Part shown: in pieces, positions 1-8,115 of the stretch
Position numbering within the stretch: position 1 is the first letter of the stretch
Layout of the letters: every line of letters starts with the position of its first letter
Source: Hylemonella sp.
Lineage (GTDB): Bacteria > Pseudomonadota > Gammaproteobacteria > Burkholderiales > Burkholderiaceae_C
NCBI GenBank assembly: GCA_030680575.1
Contig: JAUXVI010000030.1
Coordinates: 1-64,000, forward strand
DNA length: 64,000 nucleotides
Direction: 5' to 3'
Made by a program: the position numbers and the translations under genes
The notes under the pieces: model-generated
Told to the model about the DNA's origin: nothing
Databases searched by the model: none
The model's input: the letters and a program-made list of their open reading frames with translations, nothing else

Positions 1-1
1 G

Positions 2-112
2 CGATGCCACTACAACACCGTGCGCCCCCATAGCAGCCTGGCCTACCTGACCCCGCACGAGTTCAAACAGCAATATCATTCAATCCCCAACCCGGCCGTC
101 TTACAGGAATGA
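2..112 (+). pseudogene. IS3-family transposase (OrfB) C-terminal fragment
   Basis: The frame entering from the left edge ends in TGA at 110-112. It encodes a peptide with YNTVRPHSSL followed by YLTPHEF. This is the typical end of the rve_3 integrase-core domain of IS3-family OrfB transposases, just after the last acidic residue of the DDE triad. Only 36 codons are inside the window, so I cannot tell whether the rest of the transposase is intact to the left. The following bases (about 113-145) could hold the right terminal inverted repeat, but without the left end this cannot be confirmed. Confidence 0.75.
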
Positions 113-446
113 ATGGCTCGGAAAAACCGGGCAGGTCACCACCCAAAACCACCTTCGTATTTCAATATCAGCCATGTTTCTTACCATGGTGCGACGAAAC
201 GCCGTCAGTCGACAAAGACTTCCTGACTTGCCGGGGCAACGGAAACGTAGCAAGAAGATATTGAGTTAAATGAGACAAACAACAGCAAATGCAGAGTTAA
301 GTGAAACACGGCTGCAGAGGTGGGTGCAATGAATTCGCTAACTCCTTGATTTATTTAAGTTTGGCTGATCGACTTAGGTGAAATTCAACATTACACTCCC
401 GCGGGTTAAGGAAATGACAGCCCCCTGTTACCCACCTGCCTGATCC
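113..446. other. Non-coding stretch after the IS3 tail
   Basis: No convincing gene is present in these 334 bases, which are more AT-rich than the surroundings. Two near-identical 15-mers lie 31 bases apart: GAGTTAAATGAGACA at 263-277 and GAGTTAAGTGAAACA at 294-308. Spaced direct repeats like this are seen at the ends of some insertion sequences, so the stretch may be debris of a second element. I do not recognise which. No clear promoter for the gene at 447 was found. Confidence 0.5.
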
Positions 447-1628
447 GTGCCTGAGTCTCTGAACCCCCTCTCTAGTCGTTCCTTCGGCATGCGGCTGGCC
501 TGCGTGTTGTGCGTGTGCGCGGCGCTGGTGGGGCTGGATCTGTGGCAACGTTCCCCGCAACCGGACGAGCCTCGTGGCGTGTGGCCGGTGCCGGCGGACC
601 ACATGCCGACGACGGCCCTGGTGCCGCGGGCCGGTGGCCAGATTCCGATGCCGGCCAACACGCCGGCTGCCCATGCGAGCACGCTGCTGCCGCTGCCGGC
701 AGACAACACGGCGTCACTGCTGGCTTTCTGGTTTGCCGGTTCCCGCGAAAGCGGGCCTGATGTGCAGATTGCTGCCTCGGCGTTCGACCGCAGCCGTCAG
801 CAGTGGAGCGCCGCACGCTTTGTGGTGAACCGCCATGAGGCAGGCGTGCAGCTGGGTTTTGGCTTGCGCCGCCTGGGCAATCCGGTGGCCTGGCGCGATG
901 CGGACGGACGCATTCACCTGTTTGTCGTGGCCACCGGTCTGGGCGGCTGGGCGGCCGGGCGCATCCTGCATCTGCGCCAGGTCGATGGCGGACAGAACTT
1001 CGAACAATTGACTTTCGCGCCGGTGCGCGTGCTGCCGCTGTCCTGGTTGTGGAACACCAGCCATCTGGTGCGAGCCATGCCGCTGTCGCTGGCCGATGGT
1101 GGCATGGTGCTACCCGTCTATTTCGAGCTGAGCAAAAAATACCCTGTGGCCTTGCGCTTTGACGCCCATGGCGGATTTCGCGGCATGGTGCGCATGTCGC
1201 AACGTGGCTACCTGCTGCAGCCCACGCTGCTGATGCGCAACGAGACCGACTGGCTGGCCCTGCTGCGCGACAACAGCGCGGAGAAGAAGCTGCGAGCCGT
1301 GCAGACGCTGGACGGTGGTTTGCACTGGCAGGATGCACCAGACCCGGGTCTGCACAATCCGGATGCTGCCATTGCCGCATTGGCGCTGGAGCCGGGGTTG
1401 ATGTTGCTGGCGCACAACCCGCGCCCTGATTCGCGCGCCGTACTGGATCTCAGCATCTCCAGTGATGGCCGGCAATGGCGCCGCCTGCTGACCCTGGCGC
1501 AGGGTGAGGGGCCGAGCGAATATTCCTACCCGTCCTTGGCCTGGGCCGATGGCAGCCTGTGGGTGAGCTACACCGATCAGCGTCGCACCATCGCCTGGCA
1601 GCGGCTGGACCCCGCAGACAAACGCTGA
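447..1628 (+). CDS. Membrane-anchored sialidase-like (BNR/Asp-box) protein
   Basis: A 393-residue protein with a short N-terminal hydrophobic segment (about residues 15-31), probably a signal anchor placing the rest in the periplasm. The body resembles the BNR_2 sialidase family: FAGSRESGPDVQ near residue 96 and a GNPVAWRDADGRIHLF segment near 154. Three Asp-box-like turns are visible (VDGGQNF, LDGGLHW, SSDGRQW), as in six-bladed beta-propeller sialidases. Sialidase chemistry is inferred from fold only; the substrate may be another surface glycan. The GTG at 447 lacks a good ribosome binding site, and ATG 489 is a plausible alternative start. A membrane protein gene follows after 11 bases, and glycosyltransferase genes lie opposite. 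Confidence 0.7.
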   Translation: MPESLNPLSSRSFGMRLACVLCVCAALVGLDLWQRSPQPDEPRGVWPVPADHMPTTALVPRAGGQIPMPANTPAAHASTLLPLPADNTASLLAFWFAGSRESGPDVQIAASAFDRSRQQWSAARFVVNRHEAGVQLGFGLRRLGNPVAWRDADGRIHLFVVATGLGGWAAGRILHLRQVDGGQNFEQLTFAPVRVLPLSWLWNTSHLVRAMPLSLADGGMVLPVYFELSKKYPVALRFDAHGGFRGMVRMSQRGYLLQPTLLMRNETDWLALLRDNSAEKKLRAVQTLDGGLHWQDAPDPGLHNPDAAIAALALEPGLMLLAHNPRPDSRAVLDLSISSDGRQWRRLLTLAQGEGPSEYSYPSLAWADGSLWVSYTDQRRTIAWQRLDPADKR

Positions 1629-1639
1629 AATCGCGCACC

Positions 1640-2317
1640 ATGGACTGGACTACTTCCCTCCACACCCTGCTATCGACGCAAGCCCCGGCCTTGCCGTCGC
1701 CCGGCATGGTGCGTCTGTACCTGGTGTTGAGCTGGGCCCTGGTGCTGGCTGCACTTGGGCTGTGGCTGCTGCAGCGCTGGATGCCGCAGGGCAAGCCAGT
1801 CTGGCGTTCGGCCGTGCCGGCAGCGCTGGTACTCTGGGCCGTGTGGCCGGGAGGGCTGTCGCCCACTTATTGGCTGGGGCTGGCATTCCAGGCACCGAGT
1901 CTGCTGAGCGCGGTGCTATGCGGCCTGTTCCTGCTGCGGCAGTTCAAGCCGGCGGTGCTGCCGGCAGAGCGCTGCGCGGTGCCGTGGTATTTCGGCACGT
2001 TTGGCATCGTGCTGGGCTGGCTGCTGTTGCTGGATACCTTCGCAGTGTGGCCCGTGTCGCTGTATGCGCTCGGTTTCAGCCCGGTTGCGTTGGCCGTGGT
2101 GGCACTGGTCGCCGTCCTGCCTTGGCTGTTGGCGGGGCCGCGTCAGTTGGCACACAACATATCGCTGTTGCTCGTCGCCGTGCTTCTGCTGCAGGTGCTG
2201 TTGCGGTTGCCGACAGGCAACCTGTGGGATGCCTTGATCGATCCCTGCCTGTGGGTCGCGCTGCAAATCGGCTGGCTGCCGAGCCAACTGCATCGTTTTC
2301 GCGGCAGTTTGTCCTGA
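1640..2317 (+). CDS. Multi-pass inner-membrane protein of unknown function
   Basis: A 225-residue, strongly hydrophobic protein with about six predicted membrane segments and short polar loops. The ATG at 1640 is preferred over the upstream start at 1559, because the longer form would run back into the sialidase-like gene in another frame and adds a non-hydrophobic leader. It lies 11 bases after the sialidase-like gene and is probably co-transcribed with it. I do not recognise the family. Its position suggests a role in glycan or envelope biology together with the neighbouring GT39 and GtrA genes, but this is inference. Confidence 0.65.
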   Translation: MDWTTSLHTLLSTQAPALPSPGMVRLYLVLSWALVLAALGLWLLQRWMPQGKPVWRSAVPAALVLWAVWPGGLSPTYWLGLAFQAPSLLSAVLCGLFLLRQFKPAVLPAERCAVPWYFGTFGIVLGWLLLLDTFAVWPVSLYALGFSPVALAVVALVAVLPWLLAGPRQLAHNISLLLVAVLLLQVLLRLPTGNLWDALIDPCLWVALQIGWLPSQLHRFRGSLS

Positions 2318-2333
2318 TGCCCGGTGACACGTC

Positions 2334-4097
2334 TCAACGTGTCAACAACCATTCACGCTTGAACAACCACTGCTGCGGCTGCCATAGGTTGGTCAGCGTG
2401 ACTTCGCCTGGCATATGCCGGCTTGTGAGCAGCCAGCGCGCCCCCAGTACTTGGCATTGAGGCAGACACGTCGGTGCGGTTTCCGCGGTGTCGGACTGGA
2501 TCCACACCACACCGTCATGGGTGGCGAGCAACTGCTGGAGTTGCTGGGCCGGCGTCGGCAAGGTGGCGCCCGGCGCGACCCGGGCCAAGGCGCGGCCCCC
2601 GGTGTTGTAGGGGATGAACTGATGCTGGCCCGGCAGCAGGAACTGAAAACGCTCAAACTGGCTGTTGAAACCATTGGGGACGGCAATGCGTCCGGCGGGT
2701 ACCGCTGTGGCGGCCTCATAGCGCCCGACCGGGCCATCCATGGGGCGCACCGTCAAGTCGAACGTGGCATAAACCAGCAAGCCCGCCAGCACGGCGCCGG
2801 TACGCGCCCAAGTGGCGCGCCACAAGCCGATGACGATGGCGCAGGCGCCCAGGCCGGCGGCCAGCAACGCGAGGCCGATCTCCGTCGGCGACGACAGACC
2901 CAGTATGTGGCCGACCCAGGCGATGCGTCCCAGCACCAGCAAGGCCAGGCCTGACAGCAACAAGGTCGGGACAAACCAGAGGCGGCCAATGTCGCGCCAG
3001 TGGAGCGCCAGCAACATGGCCACCGCCGGCATGGCCGGAATGACATAACGCGCCGAACGTTGGCTCGGGAACAGGAACACCAGCAGCCAGACCGCAGCCC
3101 ATGCCAGAAGAATGGTTTGGTGTGGCGGCAAGGGCAATCTGGTGCGCAGCCGCGGCAGCTGTTTCAAACCCAGCCAGGTCAGACCGATGACGGCGAAGGC
3201 CAACAGACCGGCATTGACCGCATAGGCCAGCAGTTGCGACCAGAGGCTGGAGCCGCTGAACGACAGCGCCTCCTGCCAGTAGCCACGGGCATCGGAAAAT
3301 TTGGCGGCGTTCTCGCCGACGATGAACTCACGCCAGACCGCGGCCGGATCGGGGTCCAGCACGAACCAGAGCGCGAACACGCCCAGTGCCAGCAGCGCGC
3401 TGAACGCTGTGCGCAGGGTGTGGCGCATCAGCCTGCGCCAGCTGAGATGGGATTCGCTCAATACCAGGGCCAGCCACCAGGCGGCGGCGGCTGGCGCGAT
3501 GAGGGCAAACGACTTGTAGGCCAGGCCCAGGCCCAGGCCCAGGCCGAACAGGGCATGCAGGCGCCAGCCGGGGCCATCTGCAGGCTGGCGCAGCCGCTGC
3601 CACAGCAGACTGAAGAGCGGCAGGCTGAACCAGAAGGTTTCGGGCGCACTGGTGAGGTAGGGGCGGCCGTAGCGGAACGTGCTGAGAAAGAGCAGATAGA
3701 CGCAAGCGGCGATCAGGCCATCGCGTGTACGGCGTGTGATGCCGCGCACGCTCCAGGCGATGGCGGCCGCGATCAGCAGCGTGTAGATCAGGCTGGGCGC
3801 ACGCAGGGCGGTCAGGTTCCAGTGCTGGCCCCAATCACCCGCCACCATGGCCTGCCAGAACAACAGTGGCGGCTTGGTGTTGCGCGTGTCGACCAGTTCT
3901 GAGGCCAGCGGCAGCCAGTGGCTGGTCTCCGCCGTCTTGCGCGCTATATGAGCGTAGACCATCTCGTCGCCATTGCTCGGGATGTACTGTCCGCCCAGGC
4001 CGCAGGCATAGACCGCGATCGCCAGCAGCAACAGGGTCAGCCAGGTGAAGGTATGGTCAGCCGCAGAGGCCGGGGTCGAGTAGCCGGAAGAGCGCAT
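2334..4097 (-). CDS. GT39-type (ArnT/PMT-like) membrane glycosyltransferase
   Basis: A 587-residue polytopic protein with about 11-12 hydrophobic segments followed by a C-terminal soluble periplasmic part of roughly 150 residues. After the first membrane segment it carries GDEMVYAHIA (D44-E45), the acidic motif of the first periplasmic loop in GT-C enzymes such as ArnT. These enzymes transfer a sugar from an undecaprenyl-phosphate carrier to an acceptor at the periplasmic face. Acceptor and sugar are unknown; lipid A modification is one possibility. The GtrA and GT9 genes lie upstream on the same strand (gap 39 bases), suggesting one glycan-modification cluster. It converges with the membrane protein ending at 2317. 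Confidence 0.85.
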   Translation of the reverse strand: MRSSGYSTPASAADHTFTWLTLLLLAIAVYACGLGGQYIPSNGDEMVYAHIARKTAETSHWLPLASELVDTRNTKPPLLFWQAMVAGDWGQHWNLTALRAPSLIYTLLIAAAIAWSVRGITRRTRDGLIAACVYLLFLSTFRYGRPYLTSAPETFWFSLPLFSLLWQRLRQPADGPGWRLHALFGLGLGLGLAYKSFALIAPAAAAWWLALVLSESHLSWRRLMRHTLRTAFSALLALGVFALWFVLDPDPAAVWREFIVGENAAKFSDARGYWQEALSFSGSSLWSQLLAYAVNAGLLAFAVIGLTWLGLKQLPRLRTRLPLPPHQTILLAWAAVWLLVFLFPSQRSARYVIPAMPAVAMLLALHWRDIGRLWFVPTLLLSGLALLVLGRIAWVGHILGLSSPTEIGLALLAAGLGACAIVIGLWRATWARTGAVLAGLLVYATFDLTVRPMDGPVGRYEAATAVPAGRIAVPNGFNSQFERFQFLLPGQHQFIPYNTGGRALARVAPGATLPTPAQQLQQLLATHDGVVWIQSDTAETAPTCLPQCQVLGARWLLTSRHMPGEVTLTNLWQPQQWLFKREWLLTR

Positions 4098-4136
4098 GGA
4101 GGTCCCGATGCCGGGCTGCCCCGGCGTTGCCCGGCA

Positions 4137-4628
4137 TTATGGCTTGCGGCGGTGGCGGAAAGTCCAGCGGTCGTTGGCAATGAAATTGCTGACGCTGGCG
4201 ATCACGATGGCGATCACATTGGCCAGCAGGTAGTGCATGAAGTGCGCCAGCCAGAGCGTGAGCGCGTACTGCAGCAGGATGCCCAGCCAGGACGCGGTGG
4301 CGTACTGGCCCAGCTGCGCCAGCAGGCTGCGTTTAGAGTAACCGTCTTCCTGTTGTACCGAGGTGGCGTGCTGGCGGTCGGACCAGGTCCACAGGCGGTT
4401 CCAGGTGAAGTTGTTGACCGTCGCGATCGCAATGGCCAGCGCCAGTGAGAAATAGGGTTTGGTGCCTGCCGGCTCGATGGCGTTGAACAGGAATTCGTGT
4501 GCGGTGTAGAGCACCGCCAGATTCACCACCGTGCCGCTGGCGCCCACCAGACCGAAGCGCACATAGCGGAAGCTGTGCAGCCAATCGATCAGGCGCCAGA
4601 TGCGCTCGAGCAAGGAAGGCGTGCTCAT
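4137..4628 (-). CDS. GtrA-family membrane protein
   Basis: A 163-residue protein with four hydrophobic segments. It has the family pattern: RFGLVGASGTVVNLAVL near the N-terminus, NNFTWNRLWTW in the middle, and NFIANDRWTF at the end. GtrA proteins are thought to help move undecaprenyl-phosphate-linked sugars across the inner membrane for a periplasmic GT-C transferase. That fits the GT39 gene 39 bases downstream. The start overlaps the stop of the upstream GT9 gene by 4 bases (ATGA), so translation is probably coupled. Confidence 0.88.
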   Translation of the reverse strand: MSTPSLLERIWRLIDWLHSFRYVRFGLVGASGTVVNLAVLYTAHEFLFNAIEPAGTKPYFSLALAIAIATVNNFTWNRLWTWSDRQHATSVQQEDGYSKRSLLAQLGQYATASWLGILLQYALTLWLAHFMHYLLANVIAIVIASVSNFIANDRWTFRHRRKP

Positions 4629-5887
4629 GCCGCAACGGGCTCCGGCAATTCACGCAGGGCCTGCAGGGCATCGGCCAGCACCGGGTCGGGCGCGATGCGC
4701 TTGAGGCATTGGTTGTCGCCGTCGCAGAAGGTCAGGCGGTGGTTGTAGGCCGAAAGGCAGGGTGAGCAGGCGATGCCGGATTCGTACACGCTGGCCTGGG
4801 GGCCCAGATGTGCGGGGCGCAGGCCGGGCAGCGGGCCGTAAAGCCGGCCAGTTTCAGGGCCGAAGAACATCAGGACGCGAATCGGTGTGAGGCTGGCGAA
4901 ATGGCCCGGACCGCCATCGTTGGTCAGCAGCAGGTCGCTGGCGTTGAACAACATCAGCAGCTCGCGCAGGCTGCGTGTGTAGCCGGTGAGGGCCACGCAC
5001 AGCTCGCTGCCGACTTGGGCCCGGATCTCGTTGGCCAGGGTCGTGTCATCCTTCAGGCCAATGAAGGCCACGGCATGGCCCTGCTCGCACAGGCCGCGGG
5101 CGACGCGGGCATAGTGCGCCGCCGGCCAGGCACGCTCGGGCAGGATGCCACCGCCGGGGTACATGAGCACGAGCTTGCGGCCGGCCAGTACCGGGTGGTC
5201 TGCCAGTACCTGGGCCCGGTAGGCCTGCAACTCCTCCACCGTGAAGGGCACGGCCAGGCCGGTCTCGGTGGGCAGTTCGCGAATCGGCGCTGCCTTGTTG
5301 CGTGGCGCGCCATCGCTTTCCAGCGCGTCGACCAGCGAGAGGAACTGCTTGCTGATGTGCTGGTAGGGGTTGTAGGGAATGGCGCAGTTGATATAGCTGC
5401 CGCGGTACAGGCCTTCCTGCGTGTGCGGCGTGAAGCCGGCGCGCCGGGGGGCACCGGTCAAGTAAGACAACAGGCTGCTGACGCGCGAGAACAACTCGCA
5501 GTCGATCACGGCATCAAGCGGCAGGCGGCGCATGGCCAGCGTGACGCGCAGGATGTCGCGCAGCAGCGAGAAGCCCGAACTGTCGTCGATCGCGTGCAGG
5601 TGCTCGGGTGCAGCCAGCCCGAGCATGCGCGCGACTTCCTGGTTCTTCTTCAGCTGCAGCACATGCACGGTGGCACCGGGGTAACGCTGGCGCAGCGCCG
5701 CGAACATCGGGCCGGCCAGCACGACGCTGCCCATCTCGGACAGCAGGATGACCAAGATGTGGCGCGGCGCGCGGCTGCGGTCGACCTTGGGTGCGCGCGT
5801 GCCGATCAGCCGTGCCCACAGCGACACAGCGCCACACAGGAGCTGGCCAACCCAGCGATCTATCCAGCGTTGTGTCTGCAGCTTCAT
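4625..5887 (-). CDS. Glycosyltransferase family 9 (heptosyltransferase-like)
   Basis: A 420-residue GT-B enzyme related to ADP-heptose:LPS heptosyltransferases. The N-terminal Rossmann domain begins with HILVILLSEMGSVVLAGP near residue 43. The C-terminal domain has MYPGGG and, further on, LLTNDGGPGHFASL, the nucleotide-sugar-binding loop of the family. About 35 N-terminal residues precede the domain. The partner genes (GtrA, GT39) suggest it contributes to a surface glycan rather than simply duplicating WaaC/WaaF, but donor and acceptor cannot be read from sequence. It lies 18 bases downstream of metK and may be read from the metK promoter. Confidence 0.85.
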   Translation of the reverse strand: MKLQTQRWIDRWVGQLLCGAVSLWARLIGTRAPKVDRSRAPRHILVILLSEMGSVVLAGPMFAALRQRYPGATVHVLQLKKNQEVARMLGLAAPEHLHAIDDSSGFSLLRDILRVTLAMRRLPLDAVIDCELFSRVSSLLSYLTGAPRRAGFTPHTQEGLYRGSYINCAIPYNPYQHISKQFLSLVDALESDGAPRNKAAPIRELPTETGLAVPFTVEELQAYRAQVLADHPVLAGRKLVLMYPGGGILPERAWPAAHYARVARGLCEQGHAVAFIGLKDDTTLANEIRAQVGSELCVALTGYTRSLRELLMLFNASDLLLTNDGGPGHFASLTPIRVLMFFGPETGRLYGPLPGLRPAHLGPQASVYESGIACSPCLSAYNHRLTFCDGDNQCLKRIAPDPVLADALQALRELPEPVAA

Positions 5888-5905
5888 GCCTGGCTGTCTC
5901 CGCCT

Positions 5906-7090
5906 TTACTTCAGGCCGGCAGCGGCACGCAGCGTCTGGGCTTTGTCGGTGCGCTCCCAGGTGAACTCGGGCTCTTCGCGGCCGAAGTGGCCGTAGGCGG
6001 CGGTCTTCTCGTAGATCGGGCGCAGCAGGTCCAGCATCTGGATGATGCCCTTCGGGCGCAGGTCGAAAAGCACGGCCACCAAGGCGGCGATCTTGTCATC
6101 GGCAATGACGCCAGTGCCGTGGGTGTTGACCGTGATGTTCATGGGCTTGGCCACGCCGATGGCGTAGGCCACCTGCACCTGGCATTTCTTGGCCAGACCG
6201 GCTGCCACGATGTTCTTGGCCACATAACGCGTGGCATAGGCGGCCGAACGGTCCACCTTGGACGGGTCCTTGCCGGAGAAGGCGCCGCCACCGTGCGGGC
6301 AGGCGCCGCCATAGGTGTCGACGATGATCTTGCGCCCGGTCAGGCCGCAGTCACCCTGCGGGCCGCCGATGACGAAACGGCCGGTCGGGTTGATCAGGTA
6401 GCGCGTCTCTTTGAGCCACTCCTTGGGCAGCACCGGCTTGATGATCTCTTCAATGATGGCTTCGGTGAACGAGGCCTTCATCTTGGTCTGGGTTTCGCTC
6501 TGGTCGGGGCTGTGCTGGGTGGACAGCACCACGGTGTCGATCGAGTGCGGCTTGCCATCGACATAGCGCATGGTCACCTGGCTCTTGGCGTCCGGGCGCA
6601 GGAAGGGCAGACGGCCGTCTTTGCGCAACTGGGCCTGACGCTCCACCAGGCGGTGCGCGTAGTGAATCGGTGCCGGCATCAGCTCGGGCGTTTCGTCGCA
6701 GGCGTAGCCGAACATCAGGCCCTGGTCACCAGCGCCGATGTTGAGGTGGTCGTCGGATGCGTGGTCCACACCCTGGGCGATATCGTTGCTCTGCTTGTCG
6801 TAGGCCACCAGCACGGCGCAGCCCTTGTAGTCGATGCCGTACTCGGTGTTGTCGTAACCGATGCGCTTGACGGTGTCGCGCGCGACCTGGATGTAGTCGA
6901 CGTGCGCATTGGTGGTGATCTCGCCGGCCAGCACCACCAGACCGGTGTTGGTCAGGGTTTCGGCGGCCACGCGCGAGCGCGGGTCCTGCTTGAAGATCGC
7001 ATCAAGAATTGCATCGGAGATCTGATCCGCGACCTTGTCGGGATGACCTTCGGAAACGGACTCGGATGTGAACAGATAATCGTTCGCCAT
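5906..7090 (-). CDS. metK: S-adenosylmethionine synthase
   Basis: Makes SAM from methionine and ATP in the cytoplasm. The 394-residue length is normal for MetK. Diagnostic motifs are [19 protein letters not shown] at the N-terminus (ATP-binding His16, Asp18), [16 protein letters not shown] in the middle, and the phosphate-binding [19 protein letters not shown]. The start is placed at the [11 protein letters not shown] methionine. The five extra residues of the longer frame (start 7105) are not part of the conserved protein, and a GGAG element lies about 9 bases before the ATG. It is divergent from the acyltransferase at 7271; the 180-bp gap can form several hairpins. GT9, GtrA and GT39 follow on the same strand. 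Confidence 0.97.
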   Translation of the reverse strand: MANDYLFTSESVSEGHPDKVADQISDAILDAIFKQDPRSRVAAETLTNTGLVVLAGEITTNAHVDYIQVARDTVKRIGYDNTEYGIDYKGCAVLVAYDKQSNDIAQGVDHASDDHLNIGAGDQGLMFGYACDETPELMPAPIHYAHRLVERQAQLRKDGRLPFLRPDAKSQVTMRYVDGKPHSIDTVVLSTQHSPDQSETQTKMKASFTEAIIEEIIKPVLPKEWLKETRYLINPTGRFVIGGPQGDCGLTGRKIIVDTYGGACPHGGGAFSGKDPSKVDRSAAYATRYVAKNIVAAGLAKKCQVQVAYAIGVAKPMNITVNTHGTGVIADDKIAALVAVLFDLRPKGIIQMLDLLRPIYEKTAAYGHFGREEPEFTWERTDKAQTLRAAAGLK

Positions 7091-7270
7091 GAGAATAAAC
7101 TCCATCGGTTAGTTTCAGGCGCGTTGCCTGGGCTCCGGAGCTTCGGCGAACGCTTTAGCAGATTCGTCACGATGGACGAGGCACAATTGCCACACCTTTT
7201 GGTGCGACGCCTGCGGTGTCGCCCTGCAAGTAGTTCTATAACTCAGCGACCTGCGTAGTTTATCCGAGTC
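7091..7270. promoter_or_regulatory. Divergent metK / acyltransferase intergenic region with hairpins
   Basis: This 180-bp gap separates two divergent genes and must hold both promoters. On the metK side an inverted repeat CAGGC-GCGTT-GCCTG lies at 7116-7130, next to a perfect 10-bp palindrome GCTCCGGAGC at 7132-7141. On the acyltransferase side two stacked hairpins are possible: CACC-TTTT-GGTG near 7193-7204, and an 8-bp stem GCGACGCC-TGC-GGTGTCGC at 7204-7222 (one G-U pair). A TATAAC hexamer near 7232 could be a -10 box for the plus-strand gene. I could not match any of this to a known SAM or SAH riboswitch by eye. Confidence 0.35.
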
Positions 7271-8101
7271 ATGACCACCCTGTTTCGTTTTCTGTCCATT
7301 CTGCCGCTGGGGTTGATGCAGGGTGTCGGCTGGCTGCTGGGCTGGGTGGTGTTCCTGTTGTCCGGGGTGTACCGTCGCCGCTTCCTGGCCAATGCGCATC
7401 AAGCCGGTTATGGCGGGCGTCAGTGGCGGGGTGCCGTTGGGCCGGCCGGCCAACTGGTGGCCGAACTGCCGCGCCTGTGGCTGGGGCGGCCGGTGGCCAT
7501 CCAGTGGGATGGCGCCTCCCACATCGAAACTGCGCTGGCGCAAGGACGCGGTATCGTGTTTCTGACACCGCATCTGGGTTGTTTCGAAATCACGGCGCAG
7601 GCCTATGCGCAGCGGTTTGGCCAGCAACAGCCCATGACGGTGCTGTTCCGGCCGGCACGGCAAGCCTGGTTGCGCACGCTGGTGGCCACGGCGCGCTCCC
7701 GCCCCGGGCTGCACACCGTGCCCACCACCCTGGCGGGCGTCAAGCAAATGCTGAAGGCGCTGCGCCAAGGCCAATCGGTCGGGTTGCTGCCGGATCAGGT
7801 GCCGCCGCTGGGTTTGGGGGTCTGGGCACCGTTTTTCGGCCAACCCGCCTACACCATGACACTGTCGGCCCGGCTGGCTCAGCAAACCGGGGCGGCGGTG
7901 CTGGTGGCCTGGGGGGAGCGCCTGTCGTGGGGGCGAGGCTTTCGCATTCACGTGCGCCCCCTCGGGGTCAAGTTGCCGGCCGAGATGACGGCCGCCGCCG
8001 CCGTCATCAACCGGGCGATGGAGCAATTGATTGCTGAATGCCCGCAGCAGTACCTGTGGGGTTATGCGCGCTACAAGCAGCCGCGGGAAGAACAGGGTTG
8101 A
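7271..8101 (+). CDS. LpxL-type lipid A acyltransferase, first of a pair
   Basis: A 276-residue member of the LpxL/HtrB lysophospholipid acyltransferase superfamily, which adds secondary acyl chains to Kdo2-lipid A at the inner membrane. A hydrophobic anchor (about residues 8-33) comes first. The catalytic motif is TPHLGCFEI, the His-X4-Glu form. LLPDQVPPLGLGVWAPFFG is the usual substrate-site block, and QYLWGYARYK closes the domain. The next gene is a paralogue in tight coupling, so the two probably carry out successive acylations. Which acyl position each fills cannot be told. The ATG at 7271 is the natural start after a 180-bp divergent gap. Confidence 0.87.
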   Translation: MTTLFRFLSILPLGLMQGVGWLLGWVVFLLSGVYRRRFLANAHQAGYGGRQWRGAVGPAGQLVAELPRLWLGRPVAIQWDGASHIETALAQGRGIVFLTPHLGCFEITAQAYAQRFGQQQPMTVLFRPARQAWLRTLVATARSRPGLHTVPTTLAGVKQMLKALRQGQSVGLLPDQVPPLGLGVWAPFFGQPAYTMTLSARLAQQTGAAVLVAWGERLSWGRGFRIHVRPLGVKLPAEMTAAAAVINRAMEQLIAECPQQYLWGYARYKQPREEQG

Positions 8102-8115
8102 AGTTGGGACATGTT

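Noticed and set aside
7091..7150. SAH or SAM riboswitch upstream of metK
   Set aside because: Two hairpins are present, but I could not place the conserved core positions of any known class. Recorded only as a structured leader to test.
4808..7258. Long plus-strand open frame (816 codons) opposite GT9 and metK
   Set aside because: It is the antisense shadow of two well-recognised genes. Its product is rich in Gly, His, Gln and Val with no domain pattern, as expected from GC-rich codon bias.
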